DNA from: an uncultured Slackia sp.
Lineage (GTDB): Bacteria > Actinomycetota > Coriobacteriia > Coriobacteriales > Eggerthellaceae
Direction of reading: 5' to 3'
Length of the DNA: 64,000 bases
Assembly: GCF_959608125.1 (NCBI RefSeq)
Contig: NZ_CAUHPG010000004.1
Location: 1-64,000 of the forward strand
The notes beneath the pieces were generated by a model that saw only the letters and a program-made list of their open reading frames with translations, was not told the DNA's origin and made no database searches. A program made the position numbers and the translations under genes. This document shows positions 33,910 through 43,219 of this stretch, in pieces; the stretch's first letter is position 1; each line of letters starts with the position of its first letter.

Positions 33910-34793
33910 GCGTGAAGATTTCCGTCCCCGCCACCTCGGCGAATCTCGGAATCGGCTACGACTGCCTCGGCATGGCGGTCGGCCTGTATTCCCATTTCAC
34001 CTTCGACCGCGCCGACGAGCTGACAATCACCGGATGCCCCGAGAAGTACCGTGACGAGAACAATCTTGTGTACCGCTCGTTCGTCCTGGCGCTCGAGCAT
34101 TGGGGCGAAGAGCCCTTCCCTATCTCGATCCACATCGATACGGACATTCCCGTTTCGCGCGGGCTCGGCTCGTCTTCCACCTGCACCGTGGCAGGCATCA
34201 TGGGCGCTGCCGCGCTGACGGGCCGCATCGTGGGCCGCGCCGAAGCGGTCAGCATCGCCACCCGGATGGAAGGCCATCCCGACAACGTGGCGCCCGCCAT
34301 CATGGGATCGCTCGTCTGCTCGTTCACGCCCGAAGGCGAGCTGCCGCGCTGCATCCGCTACGACGTGAACCACCACCTCAAGTTCATCACCGTCATCCCT
34401 CCCTACGAGGTGAAAACGGAAAGCGCGCGCAAGATCGTGCCCACGGAAGTGCCCCTTTCCACCGCGGTCTGGCAGATGGGCCGCATTTCGGGATTGACCC
34501 GCGGACTCGAGACGGGCGACGTCGAGCTGATCGCCGCGGCGTGCGAAGACAAGCTCCAGGAACCCTACCGTCGCACGCTCATCCCCGACTACGATGAGGT
34601 CAGGCGCATCTGCCTCGAAGGCGGCGCCTGCACCATGTGGATTTCAGGGTCGGGATCGACCATGATGGCCGTAACGGCCGACGGGCTGGTGGCCGAAAGC
34701 CTGCGCGCCCGCCTCGCCGCCCTCTACCCCTCATTCGAAGTCCACGTGCTCGAATGCGATACGAAAGGCGTCAGGATCTCGTACGCCGAGTAG
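33906..34793 (+). CDS. thrB: Homoserine kinase
   Basis: This GHMP-family kinase makes O-phosphohomoserine for ThrC. It starts at GTG, overlapping the thrC stop (GTGA). The motifs are VPATSANLGIGYDCLGMA, the GHMP loop DIPVSRGLGSSSTCTVAG, and the C-terminal WISGSGSTMMAV. The protein has 295 residues. A strong terminator follows. Confidence 0.96.
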   Translation: MSVKISVPATSANLGIGYDCLGMAVGLYSHFTFDRADELTITGCPEKYRDENNLVYRSFVLALEHWGEEPFPISIHIDTDIPVSRGLGSSSTCTVAGIMGAAALTGRIVGRAEAVSIATRMEGHPDNVAPAIMGSLVCSFTPEGELPRCIRYDVNHHLKFITVIPPYEVKTESARKIVPTEVPLSTAVWQMGRISGLTRGLETGDVELIAAACEDKLQEPYRRTLIPDYDEVRRICLEGGACTMWISGSGSTMMAVTADGLVAESLRARLAALYPSFEVHVLECDTKGVRISYAE

Positions 34794-34812
34794 CGATATC
34801 CCGCGCATGACG

Positions 34813-34867
34813 AACGCCCCCGAACGACCTGCGGAATCTAACCGCGGCGCCGTTCGGGGGCGTTTTC
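34813..34867 (+). terminator. Terminator of thrC-thrB
   Basis: A 14-bp perfect outer stem (34813-34826 with 34851-34864) with an inner GCGG/CCGC helix is followed by TTTTC, 20 nt after the thrB stop. Confidence 0.85.
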
Positions 34868-34926
34868 ACATACTGCCGCGCCGAAACCGGCAGCGGACCA
34901 GTTGTATATAAGTAAGGAGCAGCGGC

Positions 34927-35820
34927 CTAACGCGAAGAAAGCCCCTCGCCAACGACGCCTTCAAGGCTGTCGAAATCAGGGATGAAGCTCTCCTCGGCGG
35001 CGTCGCCATCCTGCCAGAAGTACTCGTCGCAGCCGATAGAGTCGGCGAAATCGAGAAGCTCCTCGTATTCCTCGGCCGATAGCCTGCGTTCCAATTCGGG
35101 GTGGCCGGGACACGACGCGGGCGGCGTGTACTGGCTCATCATGCTCAGCGTCACGCGATCGCCGTACGTCTCGAAAACGAAGCGCACGTTTTCTTTCGCC
35201 TCGTCAAGATGGCCGGGAAGCGCGAGAATGCGCACGATGATGTCGGCGTCGGTGCGCGCCATGGCCGCAAGCGCGGCGCGAGCCGACGCAGGATAATCGG
35301 GCGCATGGGAATACGCCTTCGCCGTAGCGGGGTCGGCATAGCGCATATCGGTCAGAAACACGTCGACATAGGGCGTCACGAAGCCGATTGTCTCAGGAGT
35401 TTCATAACCCGACGTATTCCAGACCACGGGAAGCTGCAAACCGGCCTCTCGCGCACGGACGAGCGCCTCAACGACCTGGGGCGCGTAATGCGTCGCCGTG
35501 ACCAGATTCACGTTGAGCGCGCCTTTGTTTTGCAGCTCGAGAAATATCTTCGCCAGGCGATCCGTCGAAATATCGGCACCCGATCTGCCGTTGGCGATCG
35601 AGGCGTTCTGGCAATACACGCAATGCAGCGGGCAGTTCGAAAAGAATACGGTGCCGCTGCCTTCGTCTCCCGAGATGGGAGGTTCCTCCCAAAAGTGAAG
35701 CGCCGCGCGTGCGACACGCAGCTCGCCGGCCGCGCCGCATACCCCGCGCTGCCCTGCGGATCGATTCGCGCCGCATTTGCGCGGGCACAGCTCGCAATGC
35801 TCCAGATATGCTTCGAACAT
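34927..35820 (-). CDS. Radical SAM protein, PflA-like (COG1313 type)
   Basis: The protein has 297 residues. The radical SAM motif CxxxCxxC is in NCPLHCVYCQNASIA near residue 70. The N-terminus carries an extra cysteine set, CELCPRKCGANR plus a later RGVCGA, as in the group annotated as putative pyruvate-formate-lyase-activating enzymes. Barrel segments are NLVTATHYAPQVV, PVVWNTSGYETPE, VDVFLTDMRYAD and IIVRILALPGH. No glycyl-radical enzyme gene is beside it, so the target is unknown. The start at 35820 (MFEAYLEHC) was chosen because GGGAGG lies just before it. Confidence 0.87.
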   Translation of the reverse strand: MFEAYLEHCELCPRKCGANRSAGQRGVCGAAGELRVARAALHFWEEPPISGDEGSGTVFFSNCPLHCVYCQNASIANGRSGADISTDRLAKIFLELQNKGALNVNLVTATHYAPQVVEALVRAREAGLQLPVVWNTSGYETPETIGFVTPYVDVFLTDMRYADPATAKAYSHAPDYPASARAALAAMARTDADIIVRILALPGHLDEAKENVRFVFETYGDRVTLSMMSQYTPPASCPGHPELERRLSAEEYEELLDFADSIGCDEYFWQDGDAAEESFIPDFDSLEGVVGEGLSSR

Positions 35821-35875
35821 GCATCCTCCCGACACGACTCGGCACGAAAGAAACGACCCGTTTCCGAAAGCGGGC

Positions 35876-36802
35876 CTATGCCCCTTTCACCTTGCGGGCG
35901 ATGCGGTCGGCGACCGACAGGTCTTCGCGGCGGTCTTTGCCCCAGAACACGATGGCGAGCATGTCGGGTCCGACATGGCTGCCGATAACCGGGCCGATGG
36001 CGCTGTCCATGAACAGCACGCTCTCGTCTTGTTTCGTCACCGCATCATGCAGGCGCTCCATGTCCTTCGGGCAATCGGCATGCCCCGTGACCACGCACTG
36101 GGAGAAACCGCTTTCGTCACGACGCTCGAAGTAGTATTCGACCAGCTGTTTGATCGCCTTCTTGCGCCCGCGCGCGACGCCTTTCAGCGAAAGCTTGCCA
36201 TCGGTGCCGATAGTGAGCAGGGGCTTCACATCGAGCTTGGCGCCGGCGTAAGCCACTGAATCGGGAATGCGGCCGCCACGGCGCAGGCTCTCAAGATCGT
36301 CGACCATGAACAGCGCATTCACGAAATAACGGGCCTCGCTCGCCCATGCCGCCAGCTCGGCGGCCGTCAACCCCGATTCGCGCTGACGGATAGCCTCATA
36401 GACCAACAGCGCCTCGGCGACGGATGCGAGCTTGGTATCCACGATATGCAGCTCCATATCGGGATAACGCTCTTTGACCTGATCGTATACGATGGTAGAA
36501 ACGTCGTAGCTTCCCGAAAGGCCCGATGAGAAGCTCAAATACACCGTAGGAACGCCGTTTTGCGCAGCCTCCTCGAAAGCCTGCGTGAACGCAGGGATGG
36601 AGACCTGTGCGGTAGTGGGCTGCTCCCCTGCGCGCATGCGCTCGAAAAAATCATGCGCGGACATACTGCGGCCCAGGTCGTCGAGATGCTCTTCCTCTCC
36701 GAACAGGAACGGGAATTCGATCAGATAGACGCCGTCGCGATCGACCACGTCAAAAGGCAGATCGCAACAGGAATCGACAATCAGATTGCAGCGAGCGGTC
36801 AT
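35876..36802 (-). CDS. DegV family fatty-acid-binding protein (first copy)
   Basis: This 308-residue DegV/FakB-type protein binds a fatty acid and in Firmicutes presents it to the kinase FakA. The N-terminus is NLIVDSCCDLPFDVV. Core motifs are TTAQVSIPAFTQAFEEAA, VYLSFSSGLSGSYD, MVDDLESLRRGGRIP and GPVIGSHVGPDMLAIVF. GAGGAG lies upstream of the ATG. It is adjacent to a second DegV gene (63-nt gap, same strand). No fakA is visible in the window. Confidence 0.92.
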   Translation of the reverse strand: MTARCNLIVDSCCDLPFDVVDRDGVYLIEFPFLFGEEEHLDDLGRSMSAHDFFERMRAGEQPTTAQVSIPAFTQAFEEAAQNGVPTVYLSFSSGLSGSYDVSTIVYDQVKERYPDMELHIVDTKLASVAEALLVYEAIRQRESGLTAAELAAWASEARYFVNALFMVDDLESLRRGGRIPDSVAYAGAKLDVKPLLTIGTDGKLSLKGVARGRKKAIKQLVEYYFERRDESGFSQCVVTGHADCPKDMERLHDAVTKQDESVLFMDSAIGPVIGSHVGPDMLAIVFWGKDRREDLSVADRIARKVKGA

Positions 36803-36865
36803 ATGGCTCCTCTCGGGCCGAGGCCCTTCGTAAGTGATAGTTCAGCGAAAGCGTCGGAAAAACGC

Positions 36866-37768
36866 CTATCGCACGAATGCAACCAGGTCCGCCTTCTCGG
36901 TAAGCTTGCCTTCGAGCGGACGGGCGCAGGTATAAGCGATGCCCATAGCAGGGCCGACGTGCAGGCCGACGACGGGGCTCACGGGCAACACGCGCACGGC
37001 ACGGCCCAAAAACGGCTCGACCACGGTGCGTGCCCATTCCGTAGCGTCGTCAGGCGAACCGATATAGTGTACCACGGCGTCCTCGAGCCCTTTCTCTTCA
37101 GCATCCGCTTTAAAGATTTCGAACGCCTGGGCTATGGCCTTCTTCTGCGTACGGGCCTTGGCGATATCGAGCGGCATGCCGTCCCGCACGGTCAGCACGG
37201 GAACGATACGCACCAGATTGCCGAGCAGCGCCTTCGCCGCGCCGATTCGGCCGCCCTTCTGCAGAAACGTCAAATTCGTCGGCGAAAACAGGAAACGCGT
37301 GCGTTCGACGGCCTCGACGGCGGCACGCGCGCTTTCTTCGAGCGATGCGCCCCGGGCGATAGCCTTTTGGGCGGCGAGAACGCAGTACGCCTGATCCCAG
37401 CCGGTCGAATACGTGTCCACGATGGCCGCCTTGAAATCGATATTGCGGGCATGGACCGCTCGTGCCGCGCGCAACGCCCCGTCGAACGTGCCCGACATCT
37501 TCGACGAGATGAACACGCCGAGCACCTCGTCGCCTTGCGCAGCCGCCCTCTCGAAATATTCCTCGAAAGCCTGCTGCGAAGGCTGCGACGACGTGGGAAT
37601 GTCGTCGGACATCTGCGGAAGCCTGGCATAAAACGCGTCGAGGTCCATCTCGGCGTCGACGTGCTCTACATCGCCTTCGTAGACGTAAAGGGAAATGACA
37701 TCGATTCCCATCGCTTCGGCATCATGTGCCGGGATGGAAGCCACCGAATCGGTAAGAAGTTTGATCAT
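36866..37768 (-). CDS. DegV family fatty-acid-binding protein (second copy)
   Basis: The 300-residue DegV protein has MIKLLTDSVASIPAHDA, PTSSQPSQQAFEEYFERA, LGVFISSKMSGTFDGAL, FLQKGGRIGAAKALLGN and PVVGLHVGPAMGIAY. It is clearly divergent from its neighbour, so the pair is an old duplication or two specificities for different acyl chains, as seen for FakB1/FakB2. The two are probably co-transcribed. Confidence 0.92.
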   Translation of the reverse strand: MIKLLTDSVASIPAHDAEAMGIDVISLYVYEGDVEHVDAEMDLDAFYARLPQMSDDIPTSSQPSQQAFEEYFERAAAQGDEVLGVFISSKMSGTFDGALRAARAVHARNIDFKAAIVDTYSTGWDQAYCVLAAQKAIARGASLEESARAAVEAVERTRFLFSPTNLTFLQKGGRIGAAKALLGNLVRIVPVLTVRDGMPLDIAKARTQKKAIAQAFEIFKADAEEKGLEDAVVHYIGSPDDATEWARTVVEPFLGRAVRVLPVSPVVGLHVGPAMGIAYTCARPLEGKLTEKADLVAFVR

Positions 37769-37875
37769 GACGCACCTGCCTTATCGAAGCGCCGCCCGAA
37801 GACGACGCGGCCTTTCGTATCGATATTGTAGTCCACCGCAAGCATCCGGACGCTGCTCGGAATACGCGCGCATTC

Positions 37876-39375
37876 TTAACGGAGCGGAGTTCGGGCCGCG
37901 CGCAGCGACGCTGCCATTTCGGCGCGGCGATGCCACAGCCCGGCCTCCAGGCCTACCGGATACGAATGAGGGTTGAGAAAACGCTTCTGCGATTCATCGA
38001 GATGGCGGAGGCCTTCGATCGTGCGGCCGCGGGCCGCCTGGGCGGAACGCTCCTCGTCGGGCAGCACCGATTCGCCCCCGCGCGCGAGCGGGGCGAGCAG
38101 CGTCTCGTATTCGAGGCCGCCGAGCTCCTTGCAGCGCAGCAGGTCGGCGGGGTCGATGATCGTGCCGTTCTCGTCGATGGGCTCATTGACGTCGAACACC
38201 ATGTCGCCCGCCAGACGTCCGTCCGCGAAGCGATAGCGGCGCACGTCCAAAACGCCCGGAAGGGTGAGCTTGGAAGACTGCTCGGACACCTTGAGGCGTG
38301 CCGACCACGCATCGTCGGAAGAGGCGCGCGTCGCCGAAAGCTTGTACACGCCGCCCAGGGAAGGCTGGTCGTAGGCCGTGGCGAGCTTGGTGCCCACGCC
38401 CCACGACATGACCTGGGCACCCTGGTCGCGAATGGACTTGATGGTGTATTCGTCCAGATCGTTCGACAGCACGATGCCGCAGTCGGTCAAACCCGCCTCG
38501 TCGAGCCTCTCGCGGGCATAGCGCGCAAGCCACGCCAAATCGCCCGAATCGATGCGGATGCCCGAAAGGCGCTCCCCCCTCTCGCGCATCTCGAGGCCGA
38601 CCGTGATGGCGTTGTCGATGCCGCGCTTGACATCGTAGGTGTCCACGAGAAGCACGCAGTTGGTCGGGAAGCTCTTCGCGTAGGCGCGAAACGCCTCGAG
38701 CTCGTCGTCGAACGCCATGACCCATGAATGGGCATGGGTGCCCGACACGGGAATATCGAACATCTTGCCGGCGAGCACGTTCGACGTCGACGCGCAGCCG
38801 CCCACCACCGCGGCGCGGCTCGCCCACAGCGAACCGCCCGCTCCTTGGGCGCGGCGCAGGCCGAACTCGGCCACGGGGGCTTCGGCGGCTAGGCAGACGC
38901 GCGCCGCCTTGGTGGCGATCAGCGTCTGGAAGTTCATGCAGCACAGAAGGGCGGTTTCCAGCAGCTGACACTGCAGGATCGGGCCCGTCACCCTCACGAT
39001 GGGCTCCATCGGAAAGACCACGGTGCCCTCGCGCACGGCGTCGACCTGGACGGTCAGGCGCATCGTGCGCAGGTAGTCGAGGAAATCGCGGTCGAACAGC
39101 GCGCCGCCGCCCGGCGCGTCGAGCGACGCGAGATATGCGATGTCGTCGTCGGAGAAGGCGAAGCCGTCGATCATCTCGGCGAGCTGGGCCGCGCCGCATG
39201 CGATCGCGAATCCGCCCTTGAAAGGATTGTCGCGGAAAAACATGTGAAAACACGCCTGCTCGTCGGCCTTGCCGTTCTCCCAATAGCCCTGAGCCATGGT
39301 GAGCTGGTAGAGGTCGATCAGAAGCGCGTAGGCCAGCGTGGTGCGGCCTTCATGACGAAGCGGCGTTTCGGTCAT
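37876..39375 (-). CDS. pncB: Nicotinate phosphoribosyltransferase
   Basis: PncB salvages nicotinic acid to NaMN for NAD synthesis, with ATP coupling. The 499-residue protein has DLYQLTMAQGYWENG near the N-terminus, the auto-phosphorylated His region PVSGTHAHSWVMAF, SGIRIDSGDLAWLA, IVLSNDLDEYTI and SWGVGTKLATAYDQPSLGGVYKL. AAAGGA lies upstream of the ATG. It stands alone between the ricT operon terminator and the DegV pair. Confidence 0.95.
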   Translation of the reverse strand: MTETPLRHEGRTTLAYALLIDLYQLTMAQGYWENGKADEQACFHMFFRDNPFKGGFAIACGAAQLAEMIDGFAFSDDDIAYLASLDAPGGGALFDRDFLDYLRTMRLTVQVDAVREGTVVFPMEPIVRVTGPILQCQLLETALLCCMNFQTLIATKAARVCLAAEAPVAEFGLRRAQGAGGSLWASRAAVVGGCASTSNVLAGKMFDIPVSGTHAHSWVMAFDDELEAFRAYAKSFPTNCVLLVDTYDVKRGIDNAITVGLEMRERGERLSGIRIDSGDLAWLARYARERLDEAGLTDCGIVLSNDLDEYTIKSIRDQGAQVMSWGVGTKLATAYDQPSLGGVYKLSATRASSDDAWSARLKVSEQSSKLTLPGVLDVRRYRFADGRLAGDMVFDVNEPIDENGTIIDPADLLRCKELGGLEYETLLAPLARGGESVLPDEERSAQAARGRTIEGLRHLDESQKRFLNPHSYPVGLEAGLWHRRAEMAASLRAARTPLR

Positions 39376-39420
39376 GGGCGGAATCCTTTCTTCTCGAGGG
39401 GCGTGCGGGCGCCCTTATGC

Positions 39421-39450
39421 AAAACCGCCGCATGCGATGACATGCGGCGG
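39421..39450 (-). terminator. Terminator of the fumarase-tmk-holB-ricT operon
   Basis: A perfect 10-bp stem (39425-39434 with 39441-39450) is followed by TTTT on the minus strand, just after the ricT stop. Confidence 0.8.
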
Positions 39451-39456
39451 CGGGTT

Positions 39457-40833
39457 CTAGCGGTCCTGACGCGGATCGGCGCCCTGCGCCTTATGGCTAC
39501 GGCGACGCGACTTGCGATGCTCGGAGGACGCCTGGGGCTGAGACTGGTTTTGACGCGGCTGCTGCGACGAACGCTGCTTGTCCTGGGCGCGCACGTCGGA
39601 AAGGCCCGACGAGCGCTGGCCCGGCCTGCGGGTCCTGGGCTTGTCGGACTGCGGCCTGCCCTGGCCCTGCTGCTTGCCGCCCTGCTTCAGCGCGCCCTGC
39701 TGACGCTGGGACTTTCCGCCCTGCTGAGACTGCTTTCCGCGCTCGCGCTTATCGCCCTGCTGGCGCTGCTGCTTGGACGACGATTCCTGCGACGAGGAAG
39801 ACGACGCCTGCGAACCCGAGCGACCGGAACGGCGGCGACGGCGCGAGGAACGTTTCTTCTCTTCGTCGCGATTGCGCGACGAAGCGCTGCGTGCTGTGCT
39901 GTCGGCCAGCTTGTCGGTTCCGGTGAACATAGGGGTGACCAGCACCTCGGAAGGAACCGTAGGCGCATTTCCCTTGTTCACGCACTCGTCATAGACATCG
40001 GCGGGGACGATTCCCGGCTTGCCCGTCTTCTTATCGGTCTCCATCTCGGACACGGGAATCTTGACGCGCTTGTCGCCCGCCATGATCGTGACCGTTTCGC
40101 GCGGCACGTTGATGTCGATGACCTTGGCGTCGCCCTCGGGCGTCGACACCATGGAGTTCATTTTCGGACAGCGCGACTTGAACTCTTTATAGGCATCCGC
40201 CTCGTAGCGCAGGCAGCACATCAGGCGACCGCACACGCCCGAAATCTTCTGGGGATTGAGCGAGAGGTCCTGGTCTTTCGCCATGCGGATGGACACCGGG
40301 TTGAACTCGCCGCCCAGGCGCTTGCAGCACAGTTCCTGGCCGCAATGTCCGAGACCGCCCACGATACGAGCCTCATCGCGCACGCCGATCTGGCGCATGT
40401 CGATACGCACGTGGAAACGAGCGGCCAGCGAGCGCACCAATTCGCGAAAATCGACGCGGTCTTCGGCCTCGAAGTAAAAGACGGCCTTGTCGCCGTCGAA
40501 GAGGAACTCGACAGTCACGGGGTGCATGTCGAGCTTATGCTCGGCAACCATCTGTTTGAACACGGGCAATGCCTCGGCGGCCTTGTCCTGCATCTCTTTC
40601 CAGACCTGCGCATCTTCGGGCGTCGCCTTGCGCACGACCGGCTTGAGCGCGCACTTCAGCGCGTTGAGGGCCTTCTGCTCGACCTTCTTGAGGTCTTCAT
40701 CGGCAATGCCGTATTCCAAACCGCGCTCGGTGCGCACGATGAGCGCATCGCCCGCGGCGAATTCGACCCCGTTGGGATCGAACCACAGCACCTTGGGGTT
40801 ATAGGTCAGCCTGACGGCGGCGACGTTAGGCAT
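39457..40833 (-). CDS. ricT: PSP1-domain protein RicT/YaaT with long disordered tail
   Basis: RicT (YaaT) is one subunit of the Ric Fe-S complex that in Bacillus stimulates RNase Y processing, sporulation and competence. The conserved core spans residues about 1-270 with VGGLGHCGQELCC and GVCGRLMCCLRYE, cysteine pairs that bind Fe-S in the B. subtilis homologue. After about residue 305 comes a tail of roughly 150 residues made almost only of Ser, Gln, Arg, Lys and Gly, not part of the family core; it may bind RNA. The gene overlaps holB by 8 nt in the usual tmk-holB-ricT order. Confidence 0.9.
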   Translation of the reverse strand: MPNVAAVRLTYNPKVLWFDPNGVEFAAGDALIVRTERGLEYGIADEDLKKVEQKALNALKCALKPVVRKATPEDAQVWKEMQDKAAEALPVFKQMVAEHKLDMHPVTVEFLFDGDKAVFYFEAEDRVDFRELVRSLAARFHVRIDMRQIGVRDEARIVGGLGHCGQELCCKRLGGEFNPVSIRMAKDQDLSLNPQKISGVCGRLMCCLRYEADAYKEFKSRCPKMNSMVSTPEGDAKVIDINVPRETVTIMAGDKRVKIPVSEMETDKKTGKPGIVPADVYDECVNKGNAPTVPSEVLVTPMFTGTDKLADSTARSASSRNRDEEKKRSSRRRRRSGRSGSQASSSSSQESSSKQQRQQGDKRERGKQSQQGGKSQRQQGALKQGGKQQGQGRPQSDKPRTRRPGQRSSGLSDVRAQDKQRSSQQPRQNQSQPQASSEHRKSRRRSHKAQGADPRQDR

Positions 40834-41956
40834 ACAGTACCTCTCTTATCTCGAAAAGCATGGCTTCGATACTCACTTGCGGCGATACATTATACGAGAT
40901 GGCCGATTCGGCGGCCGAAACGCGTTCCAAAGCTTCGCAAACCCGCGCCAGGTCGGTGCGCGCGGCACAGTCGCGCAATGCGTCGATGCAATCCACGTTG
41001 ACCGCCAGGTCCTCGGCGCCCGAGCAGATCGCGCCCGCATCGCGCAACCACGAGCGCGTGATGCTTGCCACCTGACGCAGCAGCTCGAAGCTCGCCTGCG
41101 AAAAGGCACGTTTGTTGCGCATCTCGAGCGTCTTGAGCGCGGACTTCTGAAGGAATTCGGCGCGCTCCTCCATCATACGTTCCTGTTCGCGGCGCACCTC
41201 ATCGAGCGGCGCCTTGGAGGCGAGCACGATATCGGCGGCGTACTCGAGCACGTCGATGTCGTCGGCCCGAGCCAGCGAGGCGAGCGCCGCGACCGTCTTG
41301 CGACGGAACTGCGCGCGTTCCTTCGAACGCAGAAATTCGGCGGCTTTGGTGATCGAACCGCCGCAGGCCTCGATGGCGATGGATGCCTCGGGCAGCGTGC
41401 AGCCCGTGTTCTGAACGAGGATGCCCGCGGCCTCGCTTGCCGGGATGTGGCGGAATGGAACCACCTGGCAGCGCGAAACGATGGTGGGCAGCACGCTTTC
41501 ACGCGTGCGTCCGAGCAGAATCAGCACCACGTCGGCCGGAGGCTCCTCAAGCGTTTTAAGGAACGCGTTGGCAGCCGCCGTACCCAGAAGATCGACGCGG
41601 TCGACGATATAGACTTTCTTGCGCGCCTTGATCGGCGCAAGCGACGTGTCGGCCACAAGATCGCGAATCTGCTCGACCACGTAGCCCTGCGCGCCTTCGG
41701 GCGCCAGGTAGTGCACGTCGGGATGCGTCTTGCGCGCGATCTGGCCGCATGACGCGGATGTGCAGCCCTCGCAATCGGCGCACGGATCGCCCGAACACAA
41801 GATCGCCTGAGCGAACGAAAACGCAGCCTTCGTCTTATTCGAACCGGAAGGCCCGCAGAACAGATAGGCGTGGCTCACCTTGCCGGAGGAAACGCACGCG
41901 CGTAGGAACTCGCGCACGCGCGGCTGTCCGAAAATCTCTTCGAATGCATCGGCCAT
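40826..41956 (-). CDS. holB: DNA polymerase III delta-prime subunit
   Basis: This clamp-loader subunit opens the sliding clamp with tau and delta. The 376-residue protein begins EEIFGQPRVREFLRACV and has an altered P-loop, CGPSGSNKTKAAFSFA. A zinc module with spaced cysteines follows (CADCEGCTSASC). IVDRVDLLGTAAANAFLKTLEEPP and the SRC sensor region VSRCQVVPFRHIP are typical. It shares one base with the tmk stop (TGATG) and overlaps ricT. Confidence 0.93.
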   Translation of the reverse strand: MADAFEEIFGQPRVREFLRACVSSGKVSHAYLFCGPSGSNKTKAAFSFAQAILCSGDPCADCEGCTSASCGQIARKTHPDVHYLAPEGAQGYVVEQIRDLVADTSLAPIKARKKVYIVDRVDLLGTAAANAFLKTLEEPPADVVLILLGRTRESVLPTIVSRCQVVPFRHIPASEAAGILVQNTGCTLPEASIAIEACGGSITKAAEFLRSKERAQFRRKTVAALASLARADDIDVLEYAADIVLASKAPLDEVRREQERMMEERAEFLQKSALKTLEMRNKRAFSQASFELLRQVASITRSWLRDAGAICSGAEDLAVNVDCIDALRDCAARTDLARVCEALERVSAAESAISYNVSPQVSIEAMLFEIREVLYA

Positions 41957-42693
41957 CAGAGCCTCGATTCCGAAGCGCGGCGCGCCGCGGCCTCGCGGGC
42001 GGCGCGCAGGACCTCATCGAGCGAAAGCTCGGGAAAGAGGTCCTCGAAATGCTCGAACACGGCGCGAGCCGTCTCTTCGATCGAATCCTGCGACACGACC
42101 ACGCGTACGCGTTCGGGCTCGGATGCCGCGATCGCGCGAAACGCCTCGTTCACACGCTCGTGGAACGCCTCGCCCGCGCGTTCAAGGCGGTCGGGCTCGG
42201 CCACCGTCTCGGCGCGGCGAAGCCCCGAGGCGGCCGAAGGCGCCTCGAGCACGACGGTCATGTCGGGACGAACGCCCTGGCATGCGACGTCGTTGGCACG
42301 CCGCACCGCATCCTCGTCGAGGCCGCGGCCGTATGCCTGATACGCCACCGTGGAATCGCAGAAGCGGTCGCACAGCACGACGGCGCCGCGTTCGAGAGCG
42401 GGCGCGATTTTCTCGCTCACCAGCTGCGCACGGGCGGCCTCGTAGACGAACAGCTCGCACATGGCGGCCATTTCTCCGTTGGCGGGGTCGAGCACCACCG
42501 AGCGAAGCTGCTCGCCGATGCGGGTGCCGCCTGGCTCGCGCAGGCACAGCGTTTCGCGGCCGGCGGCGCACAAGGCGTCGGCGAAGACGGCCGCATGGGT
42601 CGATTTGCCCGCGCCCTCTCCGCCTTCGAAGGTGACGAAAACGCCGCGCGAGGACGTGCCTGCGGGCGCGGCGAAGCGATCCGCACTAGTCAT
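41956..42693 (-). CDS. tmk: Thymidylate kinase
   Basis: Tmk phosphorylates dTMP to dTDP. The P-loop is VTFEGGEGAGKSTHAAVFA. The substrate motif CLREPGGTRIGEQLRS is followed by the DR motif VVLCDRFCDSTVAYQAYGRG. The start at 42693 (MTSADRF) has GGGGGA upstream; the product is 245 residues. Its 5' end overlaps the fumarase beta gene by 8 nt, so it is translated within that operon. Confidence 0.94.
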   Translation of the reverse strand: MTSADRFAAPAGTSSRGVFVTFEGGEGAGKSTHAAVFADALCAAGRETLCLREPGGTRIGEQLRSVVLDPANGEMAAMCELFVYEAARAQLVSEKIAPALERGAVVLCDRFCDSTVAYQAYGRGLDEDAVRRANDVACQGVRPDMTVVLEAPSAASGLRRAETVAEPDRLERAGEAFHERVNEAFRAIAASEPERVRVVVSQDSIEETARAVFEHFEDLFPELSLDEVLRAAREAAARRASESRL

Positions 42694-43219
42694 AGATGCA
42701 TTCCCCCTGGGTGTCGATTCCAACAAAAACAGGCAGGTCAGAAACTTCTATACGCCGTAAAGCTTCGGTTCCTAGGTCGTCGTACGCGAGCGTTTCGCCC
42801 GACACGACGCATCGGGCCAGAAGCGCAGCCGCGCCGCCTGTCGCCACGAAGTAGACCGAGCCGGTTTCTTTGCAAGCTTCGACCACTTCGGAGCCGCGCA
42901 CGCCCTTGCCGAGCGTCGCCGCGATGCCCGCGCGATAAAGCGTCGGCGCCGCGAAATCCATGCGCGATGCGGTGGTCGGACCGACCGCTCCGAACGGACG
43001 CCCCGCCGCCGCGGGAGACGGACCCGCGTAGAAGATGGTCGCGCCGTCGAGCCCGTACGGAAGGCTCCCCTGCTCCTCGAGCTCGGCGAGCAAACGCACG
43101 TGGCCCGCATCGCGCAGCATGAACATCTCGCCGGAAAGCAGGCAGGCATCGCCCGCATGCAGGCCGCGCAGCGCTGCGCGGTCAAGCGGAAGAGAAACCC
43201 TTTTCTGCTCCATGTTCAT
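42686..43219 (-). CDS. Class I fumarate hydratase / tartrate dehydratase, beta subunit
   Basis: This is the C-terminal (swivelling) subunit of the two-subunit Fe-S hydro-lyase. The 177-residue protein has LRGLHAGDACLLSGEMFMLRDAGH, the GPSPAA segment, GPTTASRMD and a LGKGVRG segment. The start at 43219 overlaps the alpha subunit stop as ATGA. The exact substrate, fumarate or another hydroxy-diacid, cannot be read from the sequence, but the anaerobic context fits fumarase. Confidence 0.9.
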   Translation of the reverse strand: MNMEQKRVSLPLDRAALRGLHAGDACLLSGEMFMLRDAGHVRLLAELEEQGSLPYGLDGATIFYAGPSPAAAGRPFGAVGPTTASRMDFAAPTLYRAGIAATLGKGVRGSEVVEACKETGSVYFVATGGAAALLARCVVSGETLAYDDLGTEALRRIEVSDLPVFVGIDTQGECIYD

